Shown here: piece after piece, positions 17,586 to 26,126 of the stretch
Position numbering within the stretch: position 1 is the first letter of the stretch
Layout of the letters: each line of letters starts with the position of its first letter
Program-made: the position numbers and the translations under genes
The notes under the pieces: generated by a model
The model's database searches: none
Told to the model about the DNA's origin: nothing
Seen by the model: the letters and a program-made list of their open reading frames with translations, nothing else
Assembly: GCA_002314195.1 (NCBI GenBank)
Contig: DCCQ01000074.1
Location: forward strand, 7,764 to 71,763
DNA: 64,000 nt
Direction of reading: 5' to 3'
From: Bacteroidales bacterium UBA1077
Lineage (GTDB): Bacteria; Bacteroidota; Bacteroidia; Bacteroidales; UBA932

Positions 17586-18294
17586 AGCACGATCCGCCTG
17601 ACGAACGGCGCTCAGGAAACGTATCATGGTGTAAATTATACAAAAGGCTTTCAGCAACATGGCGCATCTGCGTCAGTGGAAGCCGACATTGGCTGAAAAA
17701 CTTAAAAGTGAATGCACAAGATATTCACGAGGAAGTGCCATCCAAGGGCTTCTGCACGGACATGAGATGATGGCGTTTCGTAGATCCGCACAGACTCGTC
17801 AGCGCGGTGCGGCTGTGATAAGGCATCGCCTCTACTTGTGTCCTGATATGAGACCGCAAGGCCTCTGGATTCGGGTTGGCATTCCGGTGACGGATGGAAG
17901 GGACAACATCCTTTGACTGGATTGTCGTGCACAGCCGGCATGAGGAGGGTTTAGACAACACCTTATGGCGAGAATGTCATTCAATCTCTAAAGTGTCATC
18001 CTGTCAGACTGCCTTTGAGCGCAGGTCACCGCTGTGGCTCGGTGTCCCGCCACAAGCAGGAACGAAGTACTGGCGTGCTTTATAAATGGTTAATAATAAG
18101 TGTTTTAGCTGCTTATTTTTAGCGAATTCGAACCAAAGACGAAGTGTAAACCTATATTGATGAAAATGTTACGTGCCACTCGCTGACTTAGAATGGGTTG
18201 AGGATAACATCCTGTTAATTAGGTAGTAAAGGGCCCCCATCCAGAGCCCTTACGAACCGGGCTGTCTTCCGTTGAGTTCGCCTCGTCGGCTATC

Positions 18295-18371
18295 GTTGCC
18301 TGGAGGCCAGGGCGACCAGGCACCATGACAGGGTGAGCGATGCATGTAGGTCGCCCCGGCCTCCAGGCAAC
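18295..18371. repeat. 23-bp inverted repeat, GC-rich
   Basis: The arms at 18295-18317 and 18349-18371 are reverse complements with one mismatch (GTTGCCTGGAGGCC with GGCCTCCAGGCAAC at the outer ends). They enclose 31 bases. The stem is strong enough to form a stable RNA hairpin. Nothing like it is seen elsewhere in the window. Confidence 0.75.
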
Positions 18372-18550
18372 GGCGTCCCCAGACCGAAAAGCGCATGCGG
18401 GAGGCAACAACAGCACCATGTGCCTAAGGGAATATTTCAGAGCGCGAATCAAAGGACATACTTTTTCTTCTATTCAGACACAGGGCTTAGCATGTGACCC
18501 GAAATTCTTCCGTTTCCGGGAAACTCTATGGGGTATTCGGAAAAAATGTA

Positions 18551-18558
18551 TAACTTTA
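18551..18558 (+). promoter_or_regulatory. Weak -7-like box before the AmpG-like gene
   Basis: TAACTTTA differs from TAnnTTTG by the last base and lies 34 bases before the ATG at 18593. No -33 element is seen. Confidence 0.3.
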
Positions 18559-18592
18559 CATTTAGAATAAGAATGCGGCCAACCTGTCAATA

Positions 18593-19852
18593 ATGAATGA
18601 TATCACTAAACGTAACCCTTGGATGTGGATTCCGACACTCTATTTTGTGGAAGGACTTCCATATTTCATAGTCAACACAATCGCTCTCGCCATATTCAAG
18701 GATCTTGGTGTCGACAACGGTACATTGGGGCTTGTGACGACGGTTATCAGCCTCCCGTGGCTGATAAAACCTTTTTGGAGCCCGTTTGTGGACATATTCC
18801 GCAGCAAGCGTTGGTGGATTCTCTCGATGCAGGTTCTGATGGCGGTGTCCGTGCTTGCGGTCTCGCTTCTTCTTCCGGCGTCTTCATTCACTTTTGTCCT
18901 TGTCATGTTCATGGTGGTGGCATTCGCCAGCGCGACGCATGACATAGCGGCTGACGGTTTCTACATGTTGGCTCTTGACGAGAGGAGACAGTCGGCTTTC
19001 GTGGGAGTCAGAAGCACTTTCTACAGAATCGCCTCTGTTTTTGGACAAGGAGTGCTTGTCGTCATGGCCGGTGTGTTTCAGAGGAGGATGGGAGATATCC
19101 CGAAGGCATGGAGCCTGGTGCTTCTTGTTTCCGCCGTGATCCTTGCGGCGACGGCTCTCTATCATTTCTTCTCGATACCCCGCCCGGCAGAGGATGTGGA
19201 TTGCCGCGATAGGAAAAGCGCCGCCACGATATTCAAGGAATTCGGTTCGTCTTTCGTCACGTTTTTCAGCAAGAAAGGGGTGTGGGTGGCAATCCTTTTC
19301 ATGCTTCTTTACCGCCTTCCGGAAGCCTTGTCTGTCAATATGCTATACCCTTTCTTCAAGGATGCCACGTCTGATGGCGGGCTTGGACTCTCGACTGATG
19401 CTTATGGACTGGTTTATGGCACGTTCGGAGTTGTCGCCCTTTTGGCAGGAGGAATTATCGGAGGTGTTTTCGCGTCGCGAGTCGGCTTGAAAAAGGCTTT
19501 GTGGCCGATGGCATTGAGCCTGGCCCTGCCGTGCGCCGTATATCTTTATATGGCCATCGTCCAACCATCCAGTCTCTGGACGGTAGGAGGTTGCATCGTG
19601 TTTGACCAATTCGGCTATGGTTTCGGATTCACGGCATACATGCTTTACATGATGCAGTTCGCCGACGGTCCGCTCAAAACTTCCCACTATGCAATATGTA
19701 CGGCGTTCATGTGGCTTTCCATGAAATTGCCGGGGTTGGTCTCGGGTTACCTTCAGCAGTCACTTGGTTATGTCGGATTCTTTACACTTGTTATGATATG
19801 TTGCATTCCAGCTTTCTTAGGCGTCTATGTTGCGCGCAGGCGTTTGTCCTGA
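18593..19852 (+). CDS. AmpG-like muropeptide permease (MFS)
   Basis: 419 residues with about 12 membrane helices. The N-terminus NPWMWIPTLYFVEGLPY and the loop PWLIKPFWSPFVDIFRSKRWW are typical of the AmpG/SLC33 branch of the major facilitator family. AmpG carries murein fragments (GlcNAc-anhydroMurNAc, with or without peptide) from the periplasm into the cytoplasm. The role is supported by the next genes, a muramidase and MurNAc salvage enzymes. Its last 55 bases overlap the start region of the NamZ gene. Confidence 0.85.
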   Translation: MNDITKRNPWMWIPTLYFVEGLPYFIVNTIALAIFKDLGVDNGTLGLVTTVISLPWLIKPFWSPFVDIFRSKRWWILSMQVLMAVSVLAVSLLLPASSFTFVLVMFMVVAFASATHDIAADGFYMLALDERRQSAFVGVRSTFYRIASVFGQGVLVVMAGVFQRRMGDIPKAWSLVLLVSAVILAATALYHFFSIPRPAEDVDCRDRKSAATIFKEFGSSFVTFFSKKGVWVAILFMLLYRLPEALSVNMLYPFFKDATSDGGLGLSTDAYGLVYGTFGVVALLAGGIIGGVFASRVGLKKALWPMALSLALPCAVYLYMAIVQPSSLWTVGGCIVFDQFGYGFGFTAYMLYMMQFADGPLKTSHYAICTAFMWLSMKLPGLVSGYLQQSLGYVGFFTLVMICCIPAFLGVYVARRRLS

Positions 19853-21063
19853 TATCTATCTTATCCATCGCTCAGGTACGCCTTGGAATTGAAGTCCTGG
19901 AAGGCCGTGGCTTTGAGGGACTTGTCGGCAGGAATGTCGGCCTTGTCACCAATCCGAGCGGTATTGATCACAACCTTCGTTCCACAATAGACATTCTTCA
20001 CGAGGCTCCGGGAGTCAACCTGAAGACATTGTTCGCTCCTGAGCACGGAGTCCGCGGAGATGCTTACGCCGGCTCTTATGTCACTGACACCAAAGATCCT
20101 AAGACCGGACTTACGGTGTATTCGATTTATGGCCCGAACCGCAAGCCGAGCAAGAAGATGCTGGAGGGTCTTGACATCGTGGTCTATGACATCCAGGACA
20201 TCGGCAGCCGCTCCTACACTTTCATCAGCACCCTAGGTTTGGTGATGCGCGCCTGCGCCGAGAACGACATTGAAGTGATGGTTCTCGACAGACCCAACCC
20301 GTTGGGCGGCAACAAGATCGAGGGTTGTCTTGTGGAGCCGGGCTTCCACTCTTTCGTCAGCGAATTCAAAATCCCTTACATCTACGGTCTCACGGTCGGC
20401 GAGCTTGCCATCCTGCTGAACGAGGAAGGGCTGAACTGTGGCGAGAAAGGCAACGAGGCTCCGCTGAAATGCAGACTTTCCGTCATCCCGATGGAAGGTT
20501 GGACAAGGAATATGCTCTATCAGGACACGAACCTTCCTTGGGTGCTCCCGTCCCCGAATATTCCTTACCCTCAGTCCGCTGTGAACTATCCGTCCTCCGG
20601 CATAGCCGGCGAGTTTCAAGGCTACCTGAGCATCGGCATCGGCTACACGCTTCCGTTCGAGGTGTTCGCGGCCGAGTGGATTGACGCTGACGCGCTGAAG
20701 GCCAGACTGGACAGCTACAACCTTCCGGGCATCGCTTTCAGGACGATCCATTTCAAACCGTTCTCCGGAAGCCTTCAAGGGAAACTCATCCATGGGGTCC
20801 AGTTCCATTACACTGACTATGAGGCCGCTTGCTGCACGCTGACCCAGTTCTATGTGATGCAGGCTGTGAACGAGCTCTATCCAGAAAAGAATCCGTTCGC
20901 CCTTTCGAAGGGGCGCAACAATATGTTCGACAAGGTATGTGGTACGGATTATGTAAGAACCGCTTTCGGCAAGCGTCTGAAGGCCCGGGACATAGCTGAC
21001 TATTGGTCGAAGGATGTCGAGGCGTTCAGGAAGCTTGCCAAAAAGTATTGGCTATATTATTAA
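19798..21063 (+). CDS. namZ: Exo-beta-N-acetylmuramidase NamZ (DUF1343, GH171)
   Basis: 421 residues from the chosen ATG at 19798, which gives a signal peptide (MLHSSFLRRLCCAQAFVLISILSIAQ); the frame is open further upstream inside the permease gene, but that adds no sensible N-terminus. The DUF1343 core is complete: GLVTNPSGID, FAPEHGVRG, YDIQDIGSRSYTFISTL, VLDRPNPLGG, and LPWVLPSPNIPYP. Characterised members remove terminal MurNAc from murein fragments. Exported to the periplasm, it would feed MurNAc to the salvage kinase encoded two genes further on. Confidence 0.9.
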   Translation: MLHSSFLRRLCCAQAFVLISILSIAQVRLGIEVLEGRGFEGLVGRNVGLVTNPSGIDHNLRSTIDILHEAPGVNLKTLFAPEHGVRGDAYAGSYVTDTKDPKTGLTVYSIYGPNRKPSKKMLEGLDIVVYDIQDIGSRSYTFISTLGLVMRACAENDIEVMVLDRPNPLGGNKIEGCLVEPGFHSFVSEFKIPYIYGLTVGELAILLNEEGLNCGEKGNEAPLKCRLSVIPMEGWTRNMLYQDTNLPWVLPSPNIPYPQSAVNYPSSGIAGEFQGYLSIGIGYTLPFEVFAAEWIDADALKARLDSYNLPGIAFRTIHFKPFSGSLQGKLIHGVQFHYTDYEAACCTLTQFYVMQAVNELYPEKNPFALSKGRNNMFDKVCGTDYVRTAFGKRLKARDIADYWSKDVEAFRKLAKKYWLYY

Positions 21064-21084
21064 ACCACTTGACACCGAATCATC

Positions 21085-22587
21085 ATGAAGAACATTCTGA
21101 ACATCGCACTTGCGTCAGCCGTAGCGCTGGCCATGCTTGCATCACCGGTTGATTCATATTCACAGGAAAGACGCTCCTCCGGATCGAGGGGCAACACCAC
21201 TTCCTCGCAGACCAGATCTTCCTCCAGAAGTTCTTCTTCCACAAGGAGTTCCGGATCTTCTTCCACAAGAAGTTCGGCCTCTTCCGTGTCCGGAGGTTCC
21301 CAGGACAACAACAGGAGAAGCTCCAGATCTTCGGTGAGGAGCTCGTCTTCAGACAGATCTTCTTCCCGTGGCAATGACAGCGGAAGCTATCAGGATAACG
21401 GCCGCCGGAACAATTCCGCTGTGTCAAGAAGTTCGCGGGACAACAGTCGCAGGAGTGGCTCCAGTGTATCAAGGGGCTCTCAGGACAATAGTCGCCGGAG
21501 CGATGGTTCTGCTTCTGTAAGGAGTTCATCTTCGGACAGATCCTCATCGTCAGTCAGACGCTCGTCATCCTCGTCACGTTCTTCGTCTGTAAGGGAGTCG
21601 TCTTCATCTACGAGAAGTTCCAACGGCAGGGTGGCAAGGCGGATAGGTTCGTCTTCGACCAGAAGCACATCTGCGCGCGCTTCGGTGTCTGACACCAGAA
21701 GGGAACAGTCACAAAGGGTCGGCAACGCTACCAGAGGCGGCCTGACTTCTTACGACCGCAACGCACAAGGCGGAAGGGATGTCATGAGGGAGAGCCGCAG
21801 TGATTTCATGAGGATAGGCGAGGACAGGAATGTACACAGGATCCCGCCGCGCGAACGTGATTTCATGCCATACGACCGTCCGAGGCATTTCTGGACGCAC
21901 GACCACCATTGCTACGGCTACAGGGTTCACGACCTGCCTCCTCGTTACAGGAGGATGACCTACTGGGGAGTCGAGTACTGCATCTACGACGGCATCTATT
22001 ACAGACCTTACGGTGATATATTCGTTGTGTGCCGCCCTCCTTTCGGTGTCTGCATCGACCGCGCCGTCTCCGACCTGGTGTTCGCGTCCGTGCGCTTCGC
22101 CTACTACAACAACACTTACCGGATGTACCGGGCCATTGACTCCAACAACCGGATCATCGAGGAGCAGAACAGGATAATCGCCCAGAACAACGCCACCATC
22201 GCGGCGCAGAACAATACCTTTGCTTTGAACTCTACCAGGGCGAACAACGCTTATTCCCTTGCTGACAGGCTGGGGCTCGTCCAGAGTTACGCCTACGCCA
22301 ACCAGCCGTACTACTATCAGGACGGGGTCTTCTACATCGTCAACTCCAACGGTCAGTACGAGGTCATCGTTCCACCTTCAGGAGCACTTGTCGAGGATCT
22401 TCCGGATGACTACGACACGATTACCTTGGACGGAATGGATTTCTATAAGGTTGATGACACGGTCTATCGTCTGACTCTCGTTGAGGGCAAGCCTTACCTT
22501 GAGGTTCTGGGACAGATGTACGGCAAACTGGCCAACCAATACAATTATTACTCAAACAGAACTGCTTCCTACAACAGTCTCTATTAA
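21085..22587 (+). CDS. Secreted Ser/Arg-rich protein with a conserved C-terminal domain
   Basis: 500 residues. A signal peptide (about 1-27) precedes some 190 residues made almost only of Ser, Arg, Gly, Asp and Asn, with runs such as RSSSRSSSSTRSSGSSS and repeated QDN(S/N)RRS blocks. Residues about 250-500 are ordered and rich in Tyr (HRIPPRERDFMPYDRPRHFW, YWGVEYCIYDGIYYRPYG, YYYQDGVFYIV), resembling the Bacteroidota DUF6515-type family of unknown function. A short helix with IIEEQNRIIAQNNATIAAQNN lies between. The basic, disordered half could bind anionic cell-wall or surface polymers. It sits inside the recycling cluster. Confidence 0.75.
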   Translation: MKNILNIALASAVALAMLASPVDSYSQERRSSGSRGNTTSSQTRSSSRSSSSTRSSGSSSTRSSASSVSGGSQDNNRRSSRSSVRSSSSDRSSSRGNDSGSYQDNGRRNNSAVSRSSRDNSRRSGSSVSRGSQDNSRRSDGSASVRSSSSDRSSSSVRRSSSSSRSSSVRESSSSTRSSNGRVARRIGSSSTRSTSARASVSDTRREQSQRVGNATRGGLTSYDRNAQGGRDVMRESRSDFMRIGEDRNVHRIPPRERDFMPYDRPRHFWTHDHHCYGYRVHDLPPRYRRMTYWGVEYCIYDGIYYRPYGDIFVVCRPPFGVCIDRAVSDLVFASVRFAYYNNTYRMYRAIDSNNRIIEEQNRIIAQNNATIAAQNNTFALNSTRANNAYSLADRLGLVQSYAYANQPYYYQDGVFYIVNSNGQYEVIVPPSGALVEDLPDDYDTITLDGMDFYKVDDTVYRLTLVEGKPYLEVLGQMYGKLANQYNYYSNRTASYNSLY

Positions 22588-22601
22588 CAAATCGGACATT
22601 A

Positions 22602-24017
22602 ATGGACAAACTCAGGAACTTATTTGAAAGTTATACAGGTCAGAAAGTCAGTGACACGGAGGAACTGAACTCCTCCGGAAGCAACAGGAGGTATTTCCGT
22701 CTCAAGGGCGGGAATATCTCCATTATAGGTGTCATAGGGACAAGCCTTGAGGAGAACAATGCTTTCGTCAGCCTCAGCTCACATTTCCTCAGCAAAGGCA
22801 TCAAGGTGCCGAAGGTTCTGGCGGTCAGCGAGGATGGAATGAGATATATTCAGGAAGACCTTGGTGATGACCAACTCTACAAAGTGGTCACTCAGGGGCG
22901 GGAAAGCGGTGAATACAGTTCCTACGAGTGCCGTCTTCTGTGCCGCGCGATGGAGATGCTTCCTAAACTTCAGTTCAAAGGTGCGGAGGGGCTGGATTGG
23001 TCGGTCTGCTATCCAGAACCTGCCTTCAACGAAAGGATGATTCTTTTTGATCTGAACTATTTCAAATATTGTTTTCTGAAGGCTACCGGTCTGGAATTCA
23101 ACGAGGTTAAACTTCAGGATGACTTTGAGAAGTTGAAGACGGATCTGATGCAGGACATGGGCGACACGTTCATGTACAGGGATTTTCAGGCCAGGAATGT
23201 GATGATGAAAGACGGAGAGCCTTACTTCATTGATTTCCAAGGAGGAAGAAGAGGCCCGATCTATTACGATGTCGCGTCGTTCATTTGGCAGGCCCGCTCA
23301 CGTTATCCTGAGAACCTTCGCAAGGAAATGGTCCAGACATATTTACGAGCCTTGAAAGGCTACACAGAGGTTAATGAGGAGCATTTCAACGAGAGACTAA
23401 GGCTGTTTGTCCTGTTCCGTACCCTTCAGGTTCTTGGCGCCTATGGTTTCAGGGGATATTTCGAGAAGAAACCGCATTTCCTTGCCAGTGTCCCGTATGC
23501 TCTGAGCAACCTGCGCCGTCTTCTGCAGAAACCGTTCGAGGACTATCCTTACCTGAACGAAATCCTGACCAAATTGACGACAATGTCGCAGTTCAACAAT
23601 ATTGCTGAAGACAAACGTCTGGAAGTGAGGGTGTTCAGTTTCGCCTATAAGAAGGGCATACCTGTTGACACCACCGGCAACGGCGGAGGTTATGTCTTCG
23701 ATTGCCGCGCGATCAACAATCCTGGCAAGTACGAGCATTACCGCCAGTTCACCGGTCTGGACAAGGAGGTCGTCAAGTTCCTTGAGGACGATGGAGGGGT
23801 GACAATGTTCCTGAACAATGTCTATGACCTTGTCGATAATCATGTCAAGTGTTTCATCGAGAGGAAGTTCACTCACTTGCAGGTTTGTTTCGGGTGCACA
23901 GGCGGACAGCACCGTTCGGTCTATTGCGCAGAGCATCTGGCGCAGCATCTGGCCGACAGGTTCGACATCAAGATAACGGTTTCACACAGAGAGTTGGACA
24001 TAGAGAAGATTTTGTAG
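22602..24017 (+). CDS. amgK: MurNAc/GlcNAc kinase (AmgK-like) fused to a RapZ C-terminal domain
   Basis: 471 residues. Residues 1 to about 330 form an aminoglycoside-phosphotransferase-type kinase with the catalytic motif YRDFQARNVM and the metal motif IDFQGGRRGPIYYD, as in AmgK, which makes MurNAc-1-phosphate. Residues about 341-471 match the C-terminal domain of RapZ: VRVFSFAYKKGIP, FDCRAINNPG and FGCTGGQHRSVYCAEHL. In E. coli that domain senses glucosamine-6-phosphate and binds small RNAs; the RapZ N-terminal P-loop domain is absent here. MurU follows with no gap, so both enzymes of the AmgK/MurU bypass are co-expressed. The kinase substrate is inferred from this context. Confidence 0.87.
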   Translation: MDKLRNLFESYTGQKVSDTEELNSSGSNRRYFRLKGGNISIIGVIGTSLEENNAFVSLSSHFLSKGIKVPKVLAVSEDGMRYIQEDLGDDQLYKVVTQGRESGEYSSYECRLLCRAMEMLPKLQFKGAEGLDWSVCYPEPAFNERMILFDLNYFKYCFLKATGLEFNEVKLQDDFEKLKTDLMQDMGDTFMYRDFQARNVMMKDGEPYFIDFQGGRRGPIYYDVASFIWQARSRYPENLRKEMVQTYLRALKGYTEVNEEHFNERLRLFVLFRTLQVLGAYGFRGYFEKKPHFLASVPYALSNLRRLLQKPFEDYPYLNEILTKLTTMSQFNNIAEDKRLEVRVFSFAYKKGIPVDTTGNGGGYVFDCRAINNPGKYEHYRQFTGLDKEVVKFLEDDGGVTMFLNNVYDLVDNHVKCFIERKFTHLQVCFGCTGGQHRSVYCAEHLAQHLADRFDIKITVSHRELDIEKIL

Positions 24018-24767
24018 ATGAAGGCGATGATTTTCGCGGCGGGGCTTGGCACGAGGCTCAGACCGATCACAGACACGTTGCCCAAGGCTTTGGTTCCGAT
24101 TGACGGGAAACCACTGCTGTACCGTGTCGTGTCCAAACTGAAGGCCGCGGGAATCTCGGATTTTGTCATAAATGTCCATCATTTTCCTGATTCCATCATA
24201 GGCTACACTCATGAGCAGAATGATTTCGGTGTGAATGTCAGATTCTCGGACGAGAGGGATTTTCTGCGCGAGACAGGTGGCGGAATCAGATTCGCGCGCC
24301 CGCTGCTGGAAGGAAGTCCGTTCCTGGTCCACAATGTGGACATCCTTTCTGATTTGGATGTGAACTGGTTCATCTCACAGGCAAGGCCGGACGCTCTCTC
24401 GAACATTCTTGTCAGCGACCGCAAGACACAGAGATATTTCCTCTTTGATGATGAGATGAGGCTTGTCGGTTGGACTAACATAGCGACAGGCGAGGTGAGG
24501 AGCCCCTACGGAGACATCGATCCTTCGAGATTTCGGAAATATGCCTTCGCGGGCATCCACTTCATCTCCGATGGCATATTCAAAGTCTTTGAAGAGGATG
24601 GCTGGGGCGACCGCTTCTCGATCACTGATTTCTATATTCAGGAGTGCGCCAGGCATCCGATCTATGGAGTGGCTCCTTCTGAACTGCGCATTATCGATGT
24701 CGGCAAGTTCGATACCTTGGCCGAGGCGGATGATTTTGTAAGAAACACACTTAAAACAACTGATTAA
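24018..24767 (+). CDS. murU: N-acetylmuramate-1-phosphate uridylyltransferase (MurU-like)
   Basis: 249 residues of the sugar nucleotidyltransferase fold. The N-terminal pyrophosphorylase signature [26 protein letters not shown] is complete, with ETGGGI and the metal-binding VHNVDILSD further on. MurU transfers UMP to MurNAc-1-P, making UDP-MurNAc without the MurA/MurB steps. Its ATG directly follows the TAG of the kinase gene, a strong sign of translational coupling. Generic NDP-sugar pyrophosphorylase activity cannot be excluded from the fold alone; the neighbour decides the call. Confidence 0.88.
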   Translation: MKAMIFAAGLGTRLRPITDTLPKALVPIDGKPLLYRVVSKLKAAGISDFVINVHHFPDSIIGYTHEQNDFGVNVRFSDERDFLRETGGGIRFARPLLEGSPFLVHNVDILSDLDVNWFISQARPDALSNILVSDRKTQRYFLFDDEMRLVGWTNIATGEVRSPYGDIDPSRFRKYAFAGIHFISDGIFKVFEEDGWGDRFSITDFYIQECARHPIYGVAPSELRIIDVGKFDTLAEADDFVRNTLKTTD

Positions 24768-24768
24768 T

Positions 24769-25206
24769 ATGGCAAAGAGTAAATTTTGGTCCGAATTCAA
24801 GGACTTTGCGATGAAAGGCAATGTGATCGATCTGGCTGTCGGTGTTGTTGTCGGCGGCGCTTTCGGCAAGATTGTCACCTCATTGGTCAACGACATCATC
24901 ATGCCGTGCGTCGGTGTGCTCATCGGCGGCTTTGATTTCACAAATCTTAAAATCGTCCTGCACAAGGCTGTGATGGACGGCGCGGAGGTGGTGAAGCCGG
25001 CCGTGACCCTCAACTATGGCAATTTTATTCAGGAGACTGTCAACTTCCTGATCATCGCATTCAGTATATTCCTTGCCATCAAGGGATTGGCCAAGTTGCA
25101 GAGAAAGAAGGAAGAGTCTCCTGCCGCTCCCGCAGCACCGGCTCCTAAGCCTGATGACGTGGTTCTTCTTGAGGAGATTCGTGATCTTCTGAAGAACCGG
25201 AAATAA
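24769..25206 (+). CDS. mscL: Large-conductance mechanosensitive channel MscL
   Basis: 145 residues with the standard MscL layout: the amphipathic N-terminus [35 protein letters not shown] (first helix), a periplasmic loop, the second helix [19 protein letters not shown], and a C-terminal helix [16 protein letters not shown] after a Pro/Ala linker. It opens under membrane tension to release solutes during osmotic downshock. It starts one base after the murU stop, so it belongs to the same transcript. Its last 62 bases overlap the end of the AraC gene on the other strand. Confidence 0.96.
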   Translation: MAKSKFWSEFKDFAMKGNVIDLAVGVVVGGAFGKIVTSLVNDIIMPCVGVLIGGFDFTNLKIVLHKAVMDGAEVVKPAVTLNYGNFIQETVNFLIIAFSIFLAIKGLAKLQRKKEESPAAPAAPAPKPDDVVLLEEIRDLLKNRK

Positions 25207-26110
25207 CACGTTCCTTGTAAGCCATCGGGGAGCATCCTACCGCTTCCTTGAAATATTTTCCGAAGAAAGACTGGTTCGCGAAATGCAAGGTCTCGCTGAT
25301 TTCCTGGACGGTGTAGTTGCCGCTCTTGAGCATTGTCTTGGCGTCCTTGATGACAAAGTCGCGGATCCAGTCTTTTGCGTGTTTCCCTGACTCCTTGTAG
25401 ATCATCTGCGCGAAGTACTTAGGGGAAATGAACAGCCTCTTGGCATAGAATTTTACGCTGCGCTCGAAAGTGTAGTTCTGGCCGAGTTCGGTAAGAAAGC
25501 GCCGCAGAATTTCATTGCTTCTCCACTTTGTAACAGTGCGGTCTACAACTTTCTCGTCCTGTATCGCAAGACGTTCTGAAAGATAACTTGCCAGCATTAT
25601 ATATGCCCCTTGGAGGGCCTCGGCTTTGAACATGTCGCTATCGAACAGGATGATGTTCTTGACTGTCGAGAAGAAAGACAACATCCGCTGACCTTCGGAA
25701 TAGGTAAGATGAAGAATTTTCGGATCATAAAGCGCGTCCCTTAGATACCTTGCGCTGCTGAAAGTGAAATTCATCAGGCTGCTGTCCGGAAGAATGGCGA
25801 CGGAAATCGCTTTGAAATCATCCGTGACTGACATACTTTCCACTATGTTGCCGAGACTGATCATTATCACATCGTTTGCCCTGACTGTGTAGTCTTTGCC
25901 GGAAATTCTTGCGTGGCCTTCTCCGTCCGCACACATGAATATCACAGTGAACCGGATTTTGGCAGGAAGGTCAGGAAATGAGTTGAATATTGTCCCCCAT
26001 TGATAGTCAATGCTGTCGTTAAGGAAAAGTTGGCTGTCATAGACTGTCAGACCCGGAAAACCGTTGAGCAGTTCGATGTCGAAGTTGGTTATTTCCCTGA
26101 ATTTGTCCAT
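25145..26110 (-). CDS. AraC-family transcriptional regulator
   Basis: 321 residues. An N-terminal ligand/dimerisation region (about 1-190, including a cupin-like stretch with [22 protein letters not shown]) precedes a C-terminal AraC DNA-binding domain (about 205-300) with [26 protein letters not shown] and the signature [30 protein letters not shown]. The last 19 residues are polar, outside the domain, and encoded opposite the 3' end of mscL. It lies 16 bases after the NhaC gene, so the regulator may control that antiporter or be co-transcribed with it. Confidence 0.9.
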   Translation of the reverse strand: MDKFREITNFDIELLNGFPGLTVYDSQLFLNDSIDYQWGTIFNSFPDLPAKIRFTVIFMCADGEGHARISGKDYTVRANDVIMISLGNIVESMSVTDDFKAISVAILPDSSLMNFTFSSARYLRDALYDPKILHLTYSEGQRMLSFFSTVKNIILFDSDMFKAEALQGAYIMLASYLSERLAIQDEKVVDRTVTKWRSNEILRRFLTELGQNYTFERSVKFYAKRLFISPKYFAQMIYKESGKHAKDWIRDFVIKDAKTMLKSGNYTVQEISETLHFANQSFFGKYFKEAVGCSPMAYKERVISGSSEDHESPQEEPRHQA

Positions 26111-26126
26111 TTCGTGTGGGTAATGT

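Larger units (their letters stand above)
17228..18592. other. Gene-free interval of about 1.36 kb
   Basis: No open frame here looks like a protein: the ones present are short, overlap on both strands and lack conserved motifs. The stretch holds two clear inverted repeats (17543-17585 and 18295-18371), three copies of TTTGTCCGG near 17523-17580, and an AT-rich patch near 18080-18180. It may contain decayed mobile DNA or a structured RNA, but neither can be named from the sequence. Confidence 0.5.

Noticed and set aside
17659..17916. Plus-strand 85-residue frame and overlapping minus-strand frames near 17700-17960
   Set aside because: Short, mutually overlapping, without motifs or usual codon use; no gene can be supported.
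17228..18592. Possible group II intron or known structured RNA
   Set aside because: No domain V-like hairpin or maturase fragment could be identified with confidence; only simple inverted repeats are seen.
20233..20808. 191-residue open frame on the minus strand
   Set aside because: Antisense shadow of namZ.
21060..21547. Glu/Leu-rich or Cys-rich minus-strand frames
   Set aside because: They mirror the Ser/Arg repeat of the plus-strand gene and have no independent support.
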